NCBI GenBank assembly: GCA_038229135.1
Contig: JBBROS010000003.1
Location: forward strand, 81,183 to 145,182
Reading direction: 5' to 3'
Source of the DNA: JBBROS01 sp038229135
Lineage (GTDB): Bacteria; Pseudomonadota; Alphaproteobacteria; Acetobacterales; Acetobacteraceae
DNA: 64,000 bases
A model generated the notes under the pieces. It was given only the letters and a program-made list of their open reading frames with translations. It was not told the origin of the DNA and did not search any database. Positions within the stretch are counted from its first letter, which is position 1. Every line of letters begins with the position of its first letter. Shown in pieces: positions 27,855-36,829 of the stretch. Position numbers and translations under genes: made by a program.

Positions 27855-28895
27855 CTAGGTCATCGACTGCGACTGCCCCGTTTGCGATTGCGTTTGCGAC
27901 TGCGTCTGCGCCGGAGACGGGGCCGGCGTCAGCAACGGCCGCCAGTCGCGGAAGAACATCGTTCCGATCGTCGCCCCGATGGTGGCCAAGTCCGTCTGCA
28001 GCGTGTCCAGCCGCTCGTGCAACCGGCCGTCCTTGCCGTCGTCCAGGTGCTCCACATCCGCCAGCACCGCCCGCAGCTCATCCAGAAGCTGCAGCACGGG
28101 GGCCGTGTCCCGCAGCCCATATCGGCTCCGCAGCTGGTGCAGATGATACTGCATGGTGCCCACGCACAGGGCCACGCTCCGGGAGAAGCCGGTGTCGCCC
28201 AGCAGGAACGCCACCACGTCGGCCGGCACGAACCCCGGTTCCGCCACGCGCCGGAACGCATGATAGCCCGCCGCCGCCCGCAGCACCGCATTCCACTGCG
28301 TCAGCTCGGCCACCCGCCGTTCCTCGGCCGAGCCGCGCTGCAGCAGGTGATACTTGATGTCGAGCAACCGCGTCGTCTGGTCCGCCCGCTCGATCGAGCG
28401 GCCCAACTCGTAGAAATGCCACCCCTGGTCCCGGAAGAACGTGCCTTCCGTGATGCCGGTATGCGCCTGCACCCCCTCCTTGATGCGCCGGCACAGGCGG
28501 CTCAAGGCATCCCCCTCCAGCTCCGAAGGCCGGATGGCCAGCACGTCGCGGTGGAACACGTTGAGCTGCATCCACATCTCGGTGCTGATCATGGGCCGCA
28601 GCTTGCGCGCATTGGTCCGCGCCGCCTCGATGCAGGCCGGGATCGAGTTCGGGTTCGCACGGTCGAGCAGGTAGAAGCGCTTGATCGCGTCCGCACTCCC
28701 CAGCGCCGCGGCTTCCGCCTCGTTCGCGTTGATCGCCACCAGCGCCGCCCAGCTCTCCGCCTCCCGCCCCGGACTCTCGAACGTCTGCGTCACGTCGATC
28801 AGACGGGCCAGGTTCTCGACCCGCTCCACGTAGCGCGCCATCCAGAACAGGCCCTCGGCATCCCGCGTCAGCAGGTTCGTCGCATGCAGCGTCAC
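27855..28895 (-). CDS. alpha-E domain protein
   Basis: 346 residues, almost entirely helical, starting LTRDAEGLFWMARYVERVEN, a hallmark of the alpha-E family (DUF403). Such proteins are always found beside circularly permuted ATP-grasp enzymes and are thought to help in peptide or amide bond formation. The start GTG overlaps the upstream stop (GTGA). The last 20 residues are a Gln/Ser/Thr repeat (TQSQTQSQTGQSQS) encoded by a 6-base DNA repeat at 27863-27912, not part of the domain. Confidence 0.88.
   Translation of the reverse strand: MTLHATNLLTRDAEGLFWMARYVERVENLARLIDVTQTFESPGREAESWAALVAINANEAEAAALGSADAIKRFYLLDRANPNSIPACIEAARTNARKLRPMISTEMWMQLNVFHRDVLAIRPSELEGDALSRLCRRIKEGVQAHTGITEGTFFRDQGWHFYELGRSIERADQTTRLLDIKYHLLQRGSAEERRVAELTQWNAVLRAAAGYHAFRRVAEPGFVPADVVAFLLGDTGFSRSVALCVGTMQYHLHQLRSRYGLRDTAPVLQLLDELRAVLADVEHLDDGKDGRLHERLDTLQTDLATIGATIGTMFFRDWRPLLTPAPSPAQTQSQTQSQTGQSQSMT
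27863..27912 (-). repeat. short 6-base repeat coding a Gln-Ser-Thr tail
   Basis: Repeats related to GACTGC / GATTGC / GTCTGC (plus-strand reading) encode the QS/QT tail of the alpha-E protein. Multiples of three keep the frame. Confidence 0.6.
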
Positions 28896-30331
28896 GAGGC
28901 GAGCACCCAGGTGTCCTTCGAGCCGCCGCCCTGGGACGAGTTCACGATCAGGCTGCCCTCCTTCAGCGCCACCCGCGTGAGCCCGCCCGGCAGCACCCAC
29001 GTGTCCCGCCCGGTGATGGCGAAGGGCCGCAGGTCGAGGTGCCGCGGCCGCAGCCCGGCCGCCGTGAGCGTCGGCGCCACCGACAGCTTGATCATGGGCT
29101 GGCTGATCCAGTTGGCCGGGTCCGCCACCAGCGCCGCCCGCGCCGCCTCCAGCTCGGCTGCACTCGCGCGCGGGCCCACCGTGATGCCGTAACCCCCGCT
29201 TTCGCCCACGGGCTTGATCACCAGCTCGTCCAGGTGCGCGAGCGTGTAGGCCAGGCCCTCGGGCTCCCCGCAGATGTGCGTGTCCACGTTCGGCAGGATC
29301 GCGTCCTCGCCCAGGTAGTATTTGATGATGCGCGGCATGTAGGCATAGACGGCCTTGTCGTCGGCCACGCCCGTGCCCACGGCGTTGGCGAGCGTCACGT
29401 TGCCCCGCCGCCACGCGCCGATCAGCCCCGGCACGCCCAACATGCTGTCCGGGCGGAACAGCGTGGGGTCCAGGAATTCGTCGCTGATCCGGCGATAGAT
29501 CGTGTGCACCCGCTGCAGCCCGGCCGTGGTGCGCATCCACACCCGGTCGTCCTCCACGGCGAGGTCCGCCCCCTCCACCAGCGGCACGCCCATCTCGCGC
29601 GCCAGGAACACGTGCTCGAAATATGCCGAGTTGTAGATCCCGGGGCTGAGCAGGACCACCTGCGGATCCTCCACCCCCTCTGGCGCGATGTCGTTCATCG
29701 CCTGGCGCAGCCGCCGCCCGTAATCGTCGACGGGGCGCAGGTTCATGCCTGCCACCAGGTCCGGGAAGGTCCGCAACATCAGGTGCCGGTTCTCGACCAC
29801 GTAGGACACACCCGACGGTGTGCGCGCATTGTCCTCCAGCACGCAGAACCGCCCGTTCTCGTCCCGCACCAGGTCGATGCCGCAGATATGCACATACGTG
29901 CCGAAACGGACGGGGAAGCCCTCCATCTCGGGCCGGTAGTTCGCGTTGCCGAGCACGAGAGCGGCCGGCACCACGCCGTCGTTCAGGATCCGGCGCTGGT
30001 TGTAGACATCGCCCAGGAACAGGTTGAGCGCCCGCACCCGCTGCGAGACGCCCCGCTCCAGCACCGCCCATTCGGCGGCTGTGATGATCCGCGGCAGGCA
30101 GTCGAACGGCAGAATACGGTCGATCGCGGTCGCTTCGGAATAGACGGTGAAGGTGATGCCGAGGTTCACCAGCTCGTCCTCGGCCAGCTGCGCCCGGCGC
30201 CGCAGCGCCTCGAGCCCGATGGCGGCCACCCGCGCGCGCACCTGTGCCGCCGGGCTGGTGTCGCCCGGCAGGGCCGCAAGTTCGCAATAGAAGGCGCCGG
30301 GGTCGTACTCGGCAAACGGGTCCGGGTCCAT
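28892..30331 (-). CDS. circularly permuted ATP-grasp protein (type 2)
   Basis: 479 residues. The family block GITFTVYSEATAIDRILPFD is near residue 65 and IDLVRDENGRFCVLEDNART near 155. ATP-binding residues are in DELVIKPVGESGGYG. These enzymes are predicted to join a carboxylate to an amine using ATP, and pair with the alpha-E protein, here overlapping by four bases. A transglutaminase-like gene and an NTN-hydrolase gene are often part of such clusters but are not here. ATG at 30331 chosen; an upstream start at 30370 is less likely. Confidence 0.9.
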   Translation of the reverse strand: MDPDPFAEYDPGAFYCELAALPGDTSPAAQVRARVAAIGLEALRRRAQLAEDELVNLGITFTVYSEATAIDRILPFDCLPRIITAAEWAVLERGVSQRVRALNLFLGDVYNQRRILNDGVVPAALVLGNANYRPEMEGFPVRFGTYVHICGIDLVRDENGRFCVLEDNARTPSGVSYVVENRHLMLRTFPDLVAGMNLRPVDDYGRRLRQAMNDIAPEGVEDPQVVLLSPGIYNSAYFEHVFLAREMGVPLVEGADLAVEDDRVWMRTTAGLQRVHTIYRRISDEFLDPTLFRPDSMLGVPGLIGAWRRGNVTLANAVGTGVADDKAVYAYMPRIIKYYLGEDAILPNVDTHICGEPEGLAYTLAHLDELVIKPVGESGGYGITVGPRASAAELEAARAALVADPANWISQPMIKLSVAPTLTAAGLRPRHLDLRPFAITGRDTWVLPGGLTRVALKEGSLIVNSSQGGGSKDTWVLAS

Positions 30332-30517
30332 GCTGCGCCCTATCGGTGGGCGACTATCGTGACAGATCATCGCACCGCCACAAGCGGCCGATCTGCAGCG
30401 CTGATCGACGATCGCATGTGCCTCGCCGTTTTGTGTTGCACACCGGTCGTATAGACGGTTTACCTCGCGCAGTACCGCAAGCTGGCCCGACCGGGCCGCG
30501 CGTCATCGGAGACATTC

Positions 30518-31021
30518 ATGCGCATCCTGCTCACCACCCTCGTGGCCGCCAGCCTCGCAGCCGCCCCGGCGTTCGCAGCCACCGCCAACTGCGCCCGCGC
30601 CGTGGACCACACGGCCCTGGACGTGACCGCGCTCAAGACCCAGCTAATGGTCGTGGCGCTCACCTGCCAGCATCAGGACAAGTACGACGCCTTCGTGCGC
30701 AAGTTCCAGCCGGACCTGCAGGCGCAGGACAAGTCGCTGAACGCCTACTTCAGCCGCGCCGGCGGCCGCGCCTCGGCCAAGCAGCGTGACGACTACGTGA
30801 CGAACCTCGCCAACGTGCAGAGCCAGACCGGCCTACGCCAAGGCAGCCTGTTCTGCGACCGCACGGTCGGCGTGTTCGATGAAGTGATGGCCCTGAAGAC
30901 CGGCGAGCTTGCCGAATACGCTGCCGCCAAGGCCGTGGCCGCCCAGCCCATCAACGTGAGCGATTGCGGCGCCGCTGCTGCCCCGACCCGCACCGCGTCC
31001 AACACCCGCCGCAAGTCGTAG
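30518..31021 (+). CDS. secreted protein of unknown function
   Basis: 167 residues with a clear signal peptide (MRILLTTLVAASLAAAPAFA). The mature part has four Cys (NCARAV, LTCQHQDKYDAF, SLFCDRT, SDCGAA) that could form two disulfides, and is otherwise helical. I do not recognise the family. Probably periplasmic. It diverges from the ATP-grasp gene and is followed by a hairpin repeat. Confidence 0.75.
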   Translation: MRILLTTLVAASLAAAPAFAATANCARAVDHTALDVTALKTQLMVVALTCQHQDKYDAFVRKFQPDLQAQDKSLNAYFSRAGGRASAKQRDDYVTNLANVQSQTGLRQGSLFCDRTVGVFDEVMALKTGELAEYAAAKAVAAQPINVSDCGAAAAPTRTASNTRRKS

Positions 31022-31027
31022 CCACGT

Positions 31028-31052
31028 CACCCCTCCCCACGCGGGAGGGGTG
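31028..31052 (+). terminator. hairpin after the secreted protein gene
   Basis: CACCCCTCCC-CACGC-GGGAGGGGTG: perfect 10-base stem, five-base loop, starting 7 bases after the stop. No T-run follows, so it may be a transcript stabiliser. It resembles the dispersed hairpin repeat family but lacks the standard tail. Confidence 0.5.
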
Positions 31053-31079
31053 GCCGGAGCCACGTCCAAGAGGCGCGAA

Positions 31080-31118
31080 CCCCCTCCCTCTCCCTACGAA
31101 AAGGTCGGGGCGAGGGCA
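31080..31118 (+). repeat. dispersed hairpin repeat, copy 2 (degenerate)
   Basis: CCCCCTCCCTCTCCCTACG then AAAAGGTCGGGGCGAGGG. The pyrimidine arm and the conserved tail are clear; the purine arm is decayed. Confidence 0.5.
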
Positions 31119-31187
31119 ACGCGCCACCTTGGGCTTTCGCTACCCGGCCCGCTCTCCACCGTCGGGAGCGGAGCGGTCAGCCCTGCT

Positions 31188-32300
31188 TCAGCGCAGGACG
31201 ATCTCGACACGCCGGTTCTGCGGCTCCCGCACTCCCGGCCCAGTCGACACCAGCGGCCGGCTGAACCCCACGCCCGACGTGCTGATGGCCGATGCCGGCA
31301 CGCCCAAACGCACCAGCTCGCCCGCCACCACCTGCGCCCGGCGCTCCGACAGCCCCTGGTTGTAGCGCGCCGTGCCCGAGGTGTCGGTATGCCCCGTCAC
31401 CTCGATCCGCGTCGTCTGCACCCGCGTGCTGGCCTGCGCGGCCTCGGCGATGATCTGCCGCGCCCGGTCCGTCAGGTCCGCCCGGTCCCAATCGAAGAAC
31501 ACGAGGTAGGACCGCGCGGCCTGCGCGACCGGCGCGGGCGCCGCGGCCTCGACCGGCGGCGGGGCCACGTTGAACGCGTAACGCAGGCCGAGCATCAGGC
31601 TGTGGTTGTAGTTGTCCGACGTCGCCCGGCGCGCGGGCGCGAACCCCGGCGAGCTGATCGCGTAGTTCCGGTCGCCCGCCAGCGCGTAGTAGCGATACTC
31701 GGCCGTAAGCGACAGGCCGACGACCGGCGGGATGGGAAAGCTGAAGCCGGCGATGGCCTGGTAGGCGAAGCTGCCTTCCGTCCCGCTCAGCCGCGTCGTC
31801 CCGACCGGCGGCACGAGCGAGGTCGCGCTGAACTTCTGCTCGACGCTCGCGTAGCCCAGCCCGCCGCCGATGTAGGGGTAGACGTAGCCGCTGCCGATAT
31901 CGAGGTCGAACAGCACGTTCAGCATTCCGCCGATCTTGCGCTCGTGGCCGCCCTGCGTGCTCCCCGCAAGGAGCGAACCCGACCGCCCGAGCCGGTTGTA
32001 GCGGTAGTTCCCTTCGACCTCGAGCCGGAGGCCGTTGCCGAAGCCGTAGCCGATGCTGCCCAGCCCGACATAGCCGGTTTCGAAGCCCGTGCCCCCGCTC
32101 GTCACCCGGACCGGCGTGCCATTGAACACACCGGTGTAGGCCCGCGGCCGCTCCTGCTGCAGGAAGTTCGCGCCACCCGCTCCGCCGATGTAGAGCCCCG
32201 TTACGGGCTGCGCCACCGCACCGCCCGTCGGAAAGCCCAATGCCGCCCCGAACGTCACGATCGGCGCCAGCACGGTCGCCGCCAGCAGAAGCCTACGCAT
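31188..32300 (-). CDS. OmpA-family outer-membrane protein, paralogue A
   Basis: 370 residues. A signal peptide (MRRLLLAATVLAPIVTF...) precedes an eight-stranded barrel-like region with alternating aromatic residues (GLYIGGAGGANFLQ, YVGLGSIGYGFGNGL). A Pro/Ala linker (about 245-260) leads to the OmpA C-terminal domain (FFDWDRADLT, GHTDTSGTARYNQGLSERRA) that binds peptidoglycan; the Asp and Arg needed are present. The neighbour at 32472 is a close paralogue; the C-terminal halves are nearly identical. Confidence 0.92.
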   Translation of the reverse strand: MRRLLLAATVLAPIVTFGAALGFPTGGAVAQPVTGLYIGGAGGANFLQQERPRAYTGVFNGTPVRVTSGGTGFETGYVGLGSIGYGFGNGLRLEVEGNYRYNRLGRSGSLLAGSTQGGHERKIGGMLNVLFDLDIGSGYVYPYIGGGLGYASVEQKFSATSLVPPVGTTRLSGTEGSFAYQAIAGFSFPIPPVVGLSLTAEYRYYALAGDRNYAISSPGFAPARRATSDNYNHSLMLGLRYAFNVAPPPVEAAAPAPVAQAARSYLVFFDWDRADLTDRARQIIAEAAQASTRVQTTRIEVTGHTDTSGTARYNQGLSERRAQVVAGELVRLGVPASAISTSGVGFSRPLVSTGPGVREPQNRRVEIVLR

Positions 32301-32395
32301 CACCCTGTTCTCCCGCTCGGCCGCATCACGGCCAGTCCTTGACGCCAACGCGCGACTTGCACCCATGGTGGAGCAAGCTGCTCATCTTACAAGTC

Positions 32396-32434
32396 AAAAA
32401 GAGAAAGGCCGGCCCACATGCGTGGACCGGCCTT
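32396..32434 (-). terminator. rho-independent terminator of ompA paralogue B
   Basis: On the minus strand, AAGGCCGGTCCAC pairs with GTGGGCCGGCCTT (one mismatch) and is followed by TCTCTTTTT. It is 38 bases after the stop of paralogue B, so the two ompA genes are separate transcripts, or A is served by read-through. Confidence 0.85.
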
Positions 32435-32471
32435 CCTTGCCGTTCAGCCGAAGCCGAGCGAGCCGTCCTGA

Positions 32472-33641
32472 TTAGCGCAGGACGATCTCGACGCGGCGGT
32501 TCTGCGGCTCGCGCACGCCCGGCCCGGTCGCGACCAGCGGACGGCTGAAGCCGACGCCCTGGGTGGAGATCGCGTTCCGCGGCACGCCCAGACGCACCAG
32601 CTCGGCCGCGACGTTGTTCGCGCGACGCTGCGAGAGGCCCTGGTTGTAGCGCGCCGTGCCCGAGGTGTCGGTGTGACCCGTCACTTCGATGCGCGTCGTC
32701 TGCGTGCGCGTGCTGGCCTGCGCCGCCTCGGCGATGATCTGCCGGGCGCGGTCCGTCAGGTCCGCACGGTCCCAGTCGAAGAACACCAGGTAGGTGCGCG
32801 CTTCGACGCGGGCGACGGGCGGAACCACGGCCACGACCGGCGGCGGGGCTGCGTTGAAGGCGTAACGCACGCCGACCAGGACGCTGTGGTTGTAGTCGTC
32901 GTCGAAGCGGATCTTGGCCCGCGTCGCCGTGCCCACCGGAACCGTCGCCGGCGTGGTGAACTGGTAGTTGTACGTCCGGTCGCCGGCGAGGCCGAGGAAC
33001 CGATACTCGAGGGTCAGCGCCAGGCCAGGCACTGCCGCGATGTTGAACGCACCGCCGAGGATGGCCTGGTACGCGAACGCACCCTCACCCGCGTTGCTGC
33101 GATACCGGTTCGCGAACCCGCCCGGGAAACCAGGCGTGGCGCCCGTGTTGCCGTAGAAGCGCGAGTTCTTGTGCTGCGCCCACTGGTAGCCGGCGCCGAT
33201 GCCGACATACGGCGTGAACGGGACATACACGCCCGTCAGAGCGCCGAAGTCGAAGTCATACAGTGCGTTGACCATCGCGCCATACTTCATCTCGTCGCCA
33301 CCGGCGCTGAAGATGTTCGCGGCATTGACGCGGCTGAACTTGTTCTGGCGGTAGCTGCCCTCGAGTTCGAAGCGCAGACCGTTGCCCAGGCCGTAACCAA
33401 CGCTGGCGACGCCCACGAAGCCCGTGTCGAGCTTCACGCGGCCGCCGTTGATGCGCTGACCCTGGACCGTGCCAGCCGTCGACCCGAGGATGTTCGGGAA
33501 CGCAACGCCGGTGATCTTCTCGTCGTGCATAAAGTTGGCGCCAGCGCCGGCACCGATATACAGCCCATTGATCGCCTGGGCCTTGGCGGCAACCGGGGCG
33601 ACCATCACGGTCGCGGCCAGGAGCGCACTGCGGAGCTTCAT
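32472..33641 (-). CDS. OmpA-family outer-membrane protein, paralogue B
   Basis: 389 residues with signal peptide MKLRSALLAATVMVAPVAAKA. The barrel region (GLYIGAGAGANFMHD ... YGLGNGLRFELEGSYRQNKF) is longer than in paralogue A. A Pro/Val linker leads to the peptidoglycan-binding domain (TGHTDTSGTARYNQGLSQRR). A strong AGGAGAG ribosome site and a 200-base upstream region suggest high expression. Codon use and motif match to A indicate tandem duplication. Confidence 0.93.
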   Translation of the reverse strand: MKLRSALLAATVMVAPVAAKAQAINGLYIGAGAGANFMHDEKITGVAFPNILGSTAGTVQGQRINGGRVKLDTGFVGVASVGYGLGNGLRFELEGSYRQNKFSRVNAANIFSAGGDEMKYGAMVNALYDFDFGALTGVYVPFTPYVGIGAGYQWAQHKNSRFYGNTGATPGFPGGFANRYRSNAGEGAFAYQAILGGAFNIAAVPGLALTLEYRFLGLAGDRTYNYQFTTPATVPVGTATRAKIRFDDDYNHSVLVGVRYAFNAAPPPVVAVVPPVARVEARTYLVFFDWDRADLTDRARQIIAEAAQASTRTQTTRIEVTGHTDTSGTARYNQGLSQRRANNVAAELVRLGVPRNAISTQGVGFSRPLVATGPGVREPQNRRVEIVLR

Positions 33642-33846
33642 TGTTCTCTCCTCTATCTCATGTTCTGCGGGTAACGCAGCCGGGGGTGGTGGCTCGGGAC
33701 TCGTCCCCCGCCTCTCGGTGAACGCACAATACGCACGACTTGCGCCGGAGCGCGAGATGGTCCGACATGTTTCCATAAGGGTTGTGACCCAAATGCCACA
33801 AGCCACCGCGCAGATTTGACACACTAAGCCGTGAGTGCGGCCAAGC

Positions 33847-34185
33847 CTACTCCACCACCCGCGCCTCGAACGGCGGCAGCAGGTCCGGCGCCTCGAACTC
33901 CAGCACCCACAAATCGGGGTCCCGCCGCACCTGCCGCTCCACGTAGGCATCGGCTGCAGCCTGGTCCACCGGCCCCGCCCCGGTCGCCCGCAGCCAGGAC
34001 ACGTCGCCCTCCCCCGCCCGCACCTGCGACAGCACGGACAAGCCCTCCCGCCCCCGCAGCACCACCAGCACGCCTCCCGCATCGGCATCGCCCCGGCGCA
34101 GCACCGCCCCCGGCCGCCCGTCGATGTCGCCCATCCGCAATGCCATCTGCACCCAGAGCTTCGCCTTGACCCGAGCCTCCGCCAC
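33847..34185 (-). CDS. DUF1491 family protein
   Basis: Small (112 residues) cytoplasmic protein of unknown function found widely in alphaproteobacteria. Family features: AKLWVQMALR, AVLRRGDADAGGVLVVLRG, and the C-terminal YVERQVRRDPDLWVLEFE. The GTG at 34185 is chosen because GGGAGG lies five bases upstream and the length then fits the family. It diverges from the ABC binding-protein gene. Confidence 0.85.
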   Translation of the reverse strand: MAEARVKAKLWVQMALRMGDIDGRPGAVLRRGDADAGGVLVVLRGREGLSVLSQVRAGEGDVSWLRATGAGPVDQAAADAYVERQVRRDPDLWVLEFEAPDLLPPFEARVVE

Positions 34186-34264
34186 TGCCGCCTCCCGTTC
34201 AACTCCCCCATAGTCGCACGCCGCGAACCCATGCAACATGACAGCCGCATTTCCGGGGGGTCCC

Positions 34265-35248
34265 ATGCTGCGCCGTCTCTGCCTGCTGCTTCTGCTCGCC
34301 CAATCGGCTTGGACAGGGCCCGCGCTCGCGCAGCCGGCACCCGACCGCGTCACGTTCGGCCTCGACTGGAAGGCCGAGGCCGAATATGGCGGCTACTACC
34401 AGGCCATCGCCCGCGGCATCTACGCCCGCCACGGCCTCAAGGTCACCATCCGCCAGGGCGGCCCGCAGGTGAACCAGGCCCAGCTGCTCCTTGCCGGCCG
34501 CCTCGACTTCAACCTCGCCTCCAACGCCTACCTGGTGCTCAACATGGCCCAGGAGCGCCTGCCCGTCGTGGCCGTCGCCGCCTTTTTCCAGCGCGACCCG
34601 TCCATCCTCCTCGCCCACCCCGGCCAGGGCAACGACAGCTTCGAGGCCCTGCGCGGCAAGCCCGTCATGATCGGCGCCGACACCCGCCTCGGCTGGTGGA
34701 ACTTCCTGCGCGCCCGCTTCGGCTACACGGACGCGCAGATCCGGCCCTACACGTTCAACCTGGCCCCGTTCCTCGCCGACAAGCGAGCCGTGCAGCAGGG
34801 CTACCTCGGCAGCGAGCCCTATGCCATCCGCACCGAGGCCGGGTTCGAGCCCGTCGTCCTCCTGCTGGCCGATGCCGGGTTCGACGGCTACGGAAGCCTG
34901 CTCACGGTCTCGACCAAGCTCGCGGGGGAAAAGCCGGACCTGGTGCAGCGCTTCGTCGCCGCCTCCATCGAGGGCTGGCGCGACTACCTCGAGGGCGACC
35001 CGGCCCCCGCCCACGCCCTCATCAAGCGCGAGAACCCGGAGATGACCGACGGCCTCCTCGCCTACGGCCACGACGTGCTACGCGCCCGCGGCATCATCGG
35101 CGGCGACGGCAAGGCGGCGCCGGCCGGCATCGGCGCCATGACGGATGCGCGCTGGCAGTCCTTCACGGCCAGCCTGGTGCAGCAGGGCCTGCTTCCCGCC
35201 GGCACGGATTACTCGGCCGCCTACACGCTGAAGTTCCTGCCCAAGTAG
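34265..35248 (+). CDS. NMT1/ThiY-like ABC transporter binding protein
   Basis: Periplasmic receptor, 327 residues. Signal peptide MLRRLCLLLLLAQSAWTG, cleaved near ALAQ. The mature start VTFGLDWKAEAEYGGYYQA is typical of the NMT1/THI5 group, which binds hydroxymethylpyrimidine, thiamine precursors, nitrate or taurine-like ligands. The ATG at 34265 follows GGGGGG; an upstream ATG at 34238 is less likely. It opens a three-gene operon with ATPase and permease. Ligand not determined. Confidence 0.9.
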   Translation: MLRRLCLLLLLAQSAWTGPALAQPAPDRVTFGLDWKAEAEYGGYYQAIARGIYARHGLKVTIRQGGPQVNQAQLLLAGRLDFNLASNAYLVLNMAQERLPVVAVAAFFQRDPSILLAHPGQGNDSFEALRGKPVMIGADTRLGWWNFLRARFGYTDAQIRPYTFNLAPFLADKRAVQQGYLGSEPYAIRTEAGFEPVVLLLADAGFDGYGSLLTVSTKLAGEKPDLVQRFVAASIEGWRDYLEGDPAPAHALIKRENPEMTDGLLAYGHDVLRARGIIGGDGKAAPAGIGAMTDARWQSFTASLVQQGLLPAGTDYSAAYTLKFLPK

Positions 35249-36022
35249 GTGCTGACCCTCGAGGGCGTGGGCCGCCGTTTTCCGAACGGCACCGTGGCGC
35301 TCGAGGGCGCGGCGCTTCGGATCGAGGCCGGGGAAACGGTCGCCCTCCTCGGCCCTTCCGGCTGCGGCAAGTCCACGCTGCTGCGCCTGATCGCCGGGCT
35401 GGACACGCCCGACGGCGGCACGCTCCGCTGGGACAGGGGCGCCCCGCCCGGCCCCGGCCGCCTCGGCTACGTGTTCCAGGACCCGACGCTCCTGCCCTGG
35501 GCCACGGCCGCCGAGAACGTGGCGCTCCCGCTCCGCCTGCAGCGCGCCACCCCGCGGGAGTCCGAAGCAGCCGCCCGAGCCGCCCTCGCCCGCGTCGGCC
35601 TCGAAGGCTTCGGGCAAGCCCGTTCGCACGAGCTGTCCGGTGGCATGCGGATGCGCGTCTCCATCGCCCGCGCCCTGGTGCAGACGCCCGACCTCCTCCT
35701 CATGGACGAACCCTTCGCCGCCCTGGACGAGTTCACCCGGCATGCCCTCCAGGACGACCTGGTCGCCCTCGCGCCGAAGCCCACCACGGTCTTCGTCACC
35801 CACTCGGTCTACGAAGCCGCCTACGTCGCCACCCGCATCGTCCTCATGTCCCCCCGCCCCGGCCGCATCGTGAACCAGCTCGAAGGGCTGCCGCCGCTGC
35901 CCCATTTCCCCCCGGAAGAGGGCCGGGGTGAGGGAGCCGACCCAACCGCCCGCCGCTTCTCCCCCGGCTACGCCGCCCTCGTCGCCCGCATCGGCGCCGC
36001 CCTGGCGACCACCCGCGCATGA
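35249..36022 (+). CDS. NitT/TauT-type ABC transporter ATPase
   Basis: 257 residues. Walker A LLGPSGCGKST near residue 35, signature LSGGMRMRVSIARAL, Walker B LLLMDEPFAALDE, and H-loop FVTHSVYEA are all present. The GTG start directly follows the binding-protein stop. Near the C-terminus, PHFPPEEGRGEGADP is encoded by DNA matching the hairpin repeat family, inserted in frame. It overlaps the permease start by four bases. Confidence 0.93.
   Translation: MLTLEGVGRRFPNGTVALEGAALRIEAGETVALLGPSGCGKSTLLRLIAGLDTPDGGTLRWDRGAPPGPGRLGYVFQDPTLLPWATAAENVALPLRLQRATPRESEAAARAALARVGLEGFGQARSHELSGGMRMRVSIARALVQTPDLLLMDEPFAALDEFTRHALQDDLVALAPKPTTVFVTHSVYEAAYVATRIVLMSPRPGRIVNQLEGLPPLPHFPPEEGRGEGADPTARRFSPGYAALVARIGAALATTRA
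35897..35931 (+). repeat. dispersed hairpin repeat, copy inside a coding sequence
   Basis: CCCCATTTCCCCCC then GGAAGAGGGCCGGGGTGAGG(G): arms and tail match the family. It encodes about 12 extra residues at the ATPase C-terminal region. Confidence 0.6.
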
Positions 36023-36765
36023 AGGCCGCTCCCGCGCTCTTCGCCGTGCTCACCCTCGCCATGTGGGAGGGTGCCGTCCGGGCCGCCGCGCTGCCCGCCT
36101 ATATCCTGCCAACCCCGAGCGCCATCGTCGGCGCCTTCGCGGCGGCCCCCACGCTGCTGCTCGCGTCGCTCGCCTCGACCCTTCTCGTCACGTCCGTGGC
36201 CCTCGCTGCCAGCGTCGCCCTCGGCGTCGGCCTGGCGCTGCTCATGCAGGCGAGCCCGCTCGCCCGCGCCGCCGTGCTGCCATGGGCCGTGGCGCTCCAG
36301 GTCACCCCCGTGGTCGCCATCGCGCCGCTCATCATCGTGTGGGTGGGGGACCCGTTCGCCTCCCTCGTGGTCTGCGCCACCATCGTCGCGTTCTTCCCGG
36401 TGTTCTCCAACACCGCCGCCGGGCTGGCCGCCACGCCGCGCCCGCTGCTGGACCTGTTCCGCCTCAACGGCGCCACGCGGTGGCAGACGCTGCGCCTGCT
36501 GCGCCTCCCCGCCGCCCTGCCCCTCTTCCTCGCCGGCCTCCGCGTCTCGGGCGGCCTCGCCCTCGTCGGCGCCGTGGTGGCCGAGTTCGTGGCCGGCTCC
36601 GGCGGCGTCGCCTCCGGTCTCGCCTACCGCATCCTCGAGGCCGGATACCGCCTGCAGATCCCCCGCATGTTCGCCGCCCTCGCCCTCCTCTCGGCCGCCG
36701 GCATCGCCATCAACGCGGCCCTCGGCTGGGTGGAGCGCCGGCTGCTGGGCGCGCGGCCCGGGTGA
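36019..36765 (+). CDS. NitT/TauT-type ABC transporter permease
   Basis: Inner-membrane permease, 248 residues, about six helices. The cytoplasmic coupling (EAA-like) segment is in the RLNGATRWQTLRLLRLPAAL region. Last gene of the transporter operon; it starts within the ATPase stop (ATGA). It forms the channel with the ATPase as partner; substrate as for the binding protein. Confidence 0.92.
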   Translation: MKAAPALFAVLTLAMWEGAVRAAALPAYILPTPSAIVGAFAAAPTLLLASLASTLLVTSVALAASVALGVGLALLMQASPLARAAVLPWAVALQVTPVVAIAPLIIVWVGDPFASLVVCATIVAFFPVFSNTAAGLAATPRPLLDLFRLNGATRWQTLRLLRLPAALPLFLAGLRVSGGLALVGAVVAEFVAGSGGVASGLAYRILEAGYRLQIPRMFAALALLSAAGIAINAALGWVERRLLGARPG

Positions 36766-36829
36766 CGGCCCGGCAAGCCTTGAACCCACCGCGCCCGGCT
36801 GCCACCTTGCGCCCCGGAGGACCACCCGA

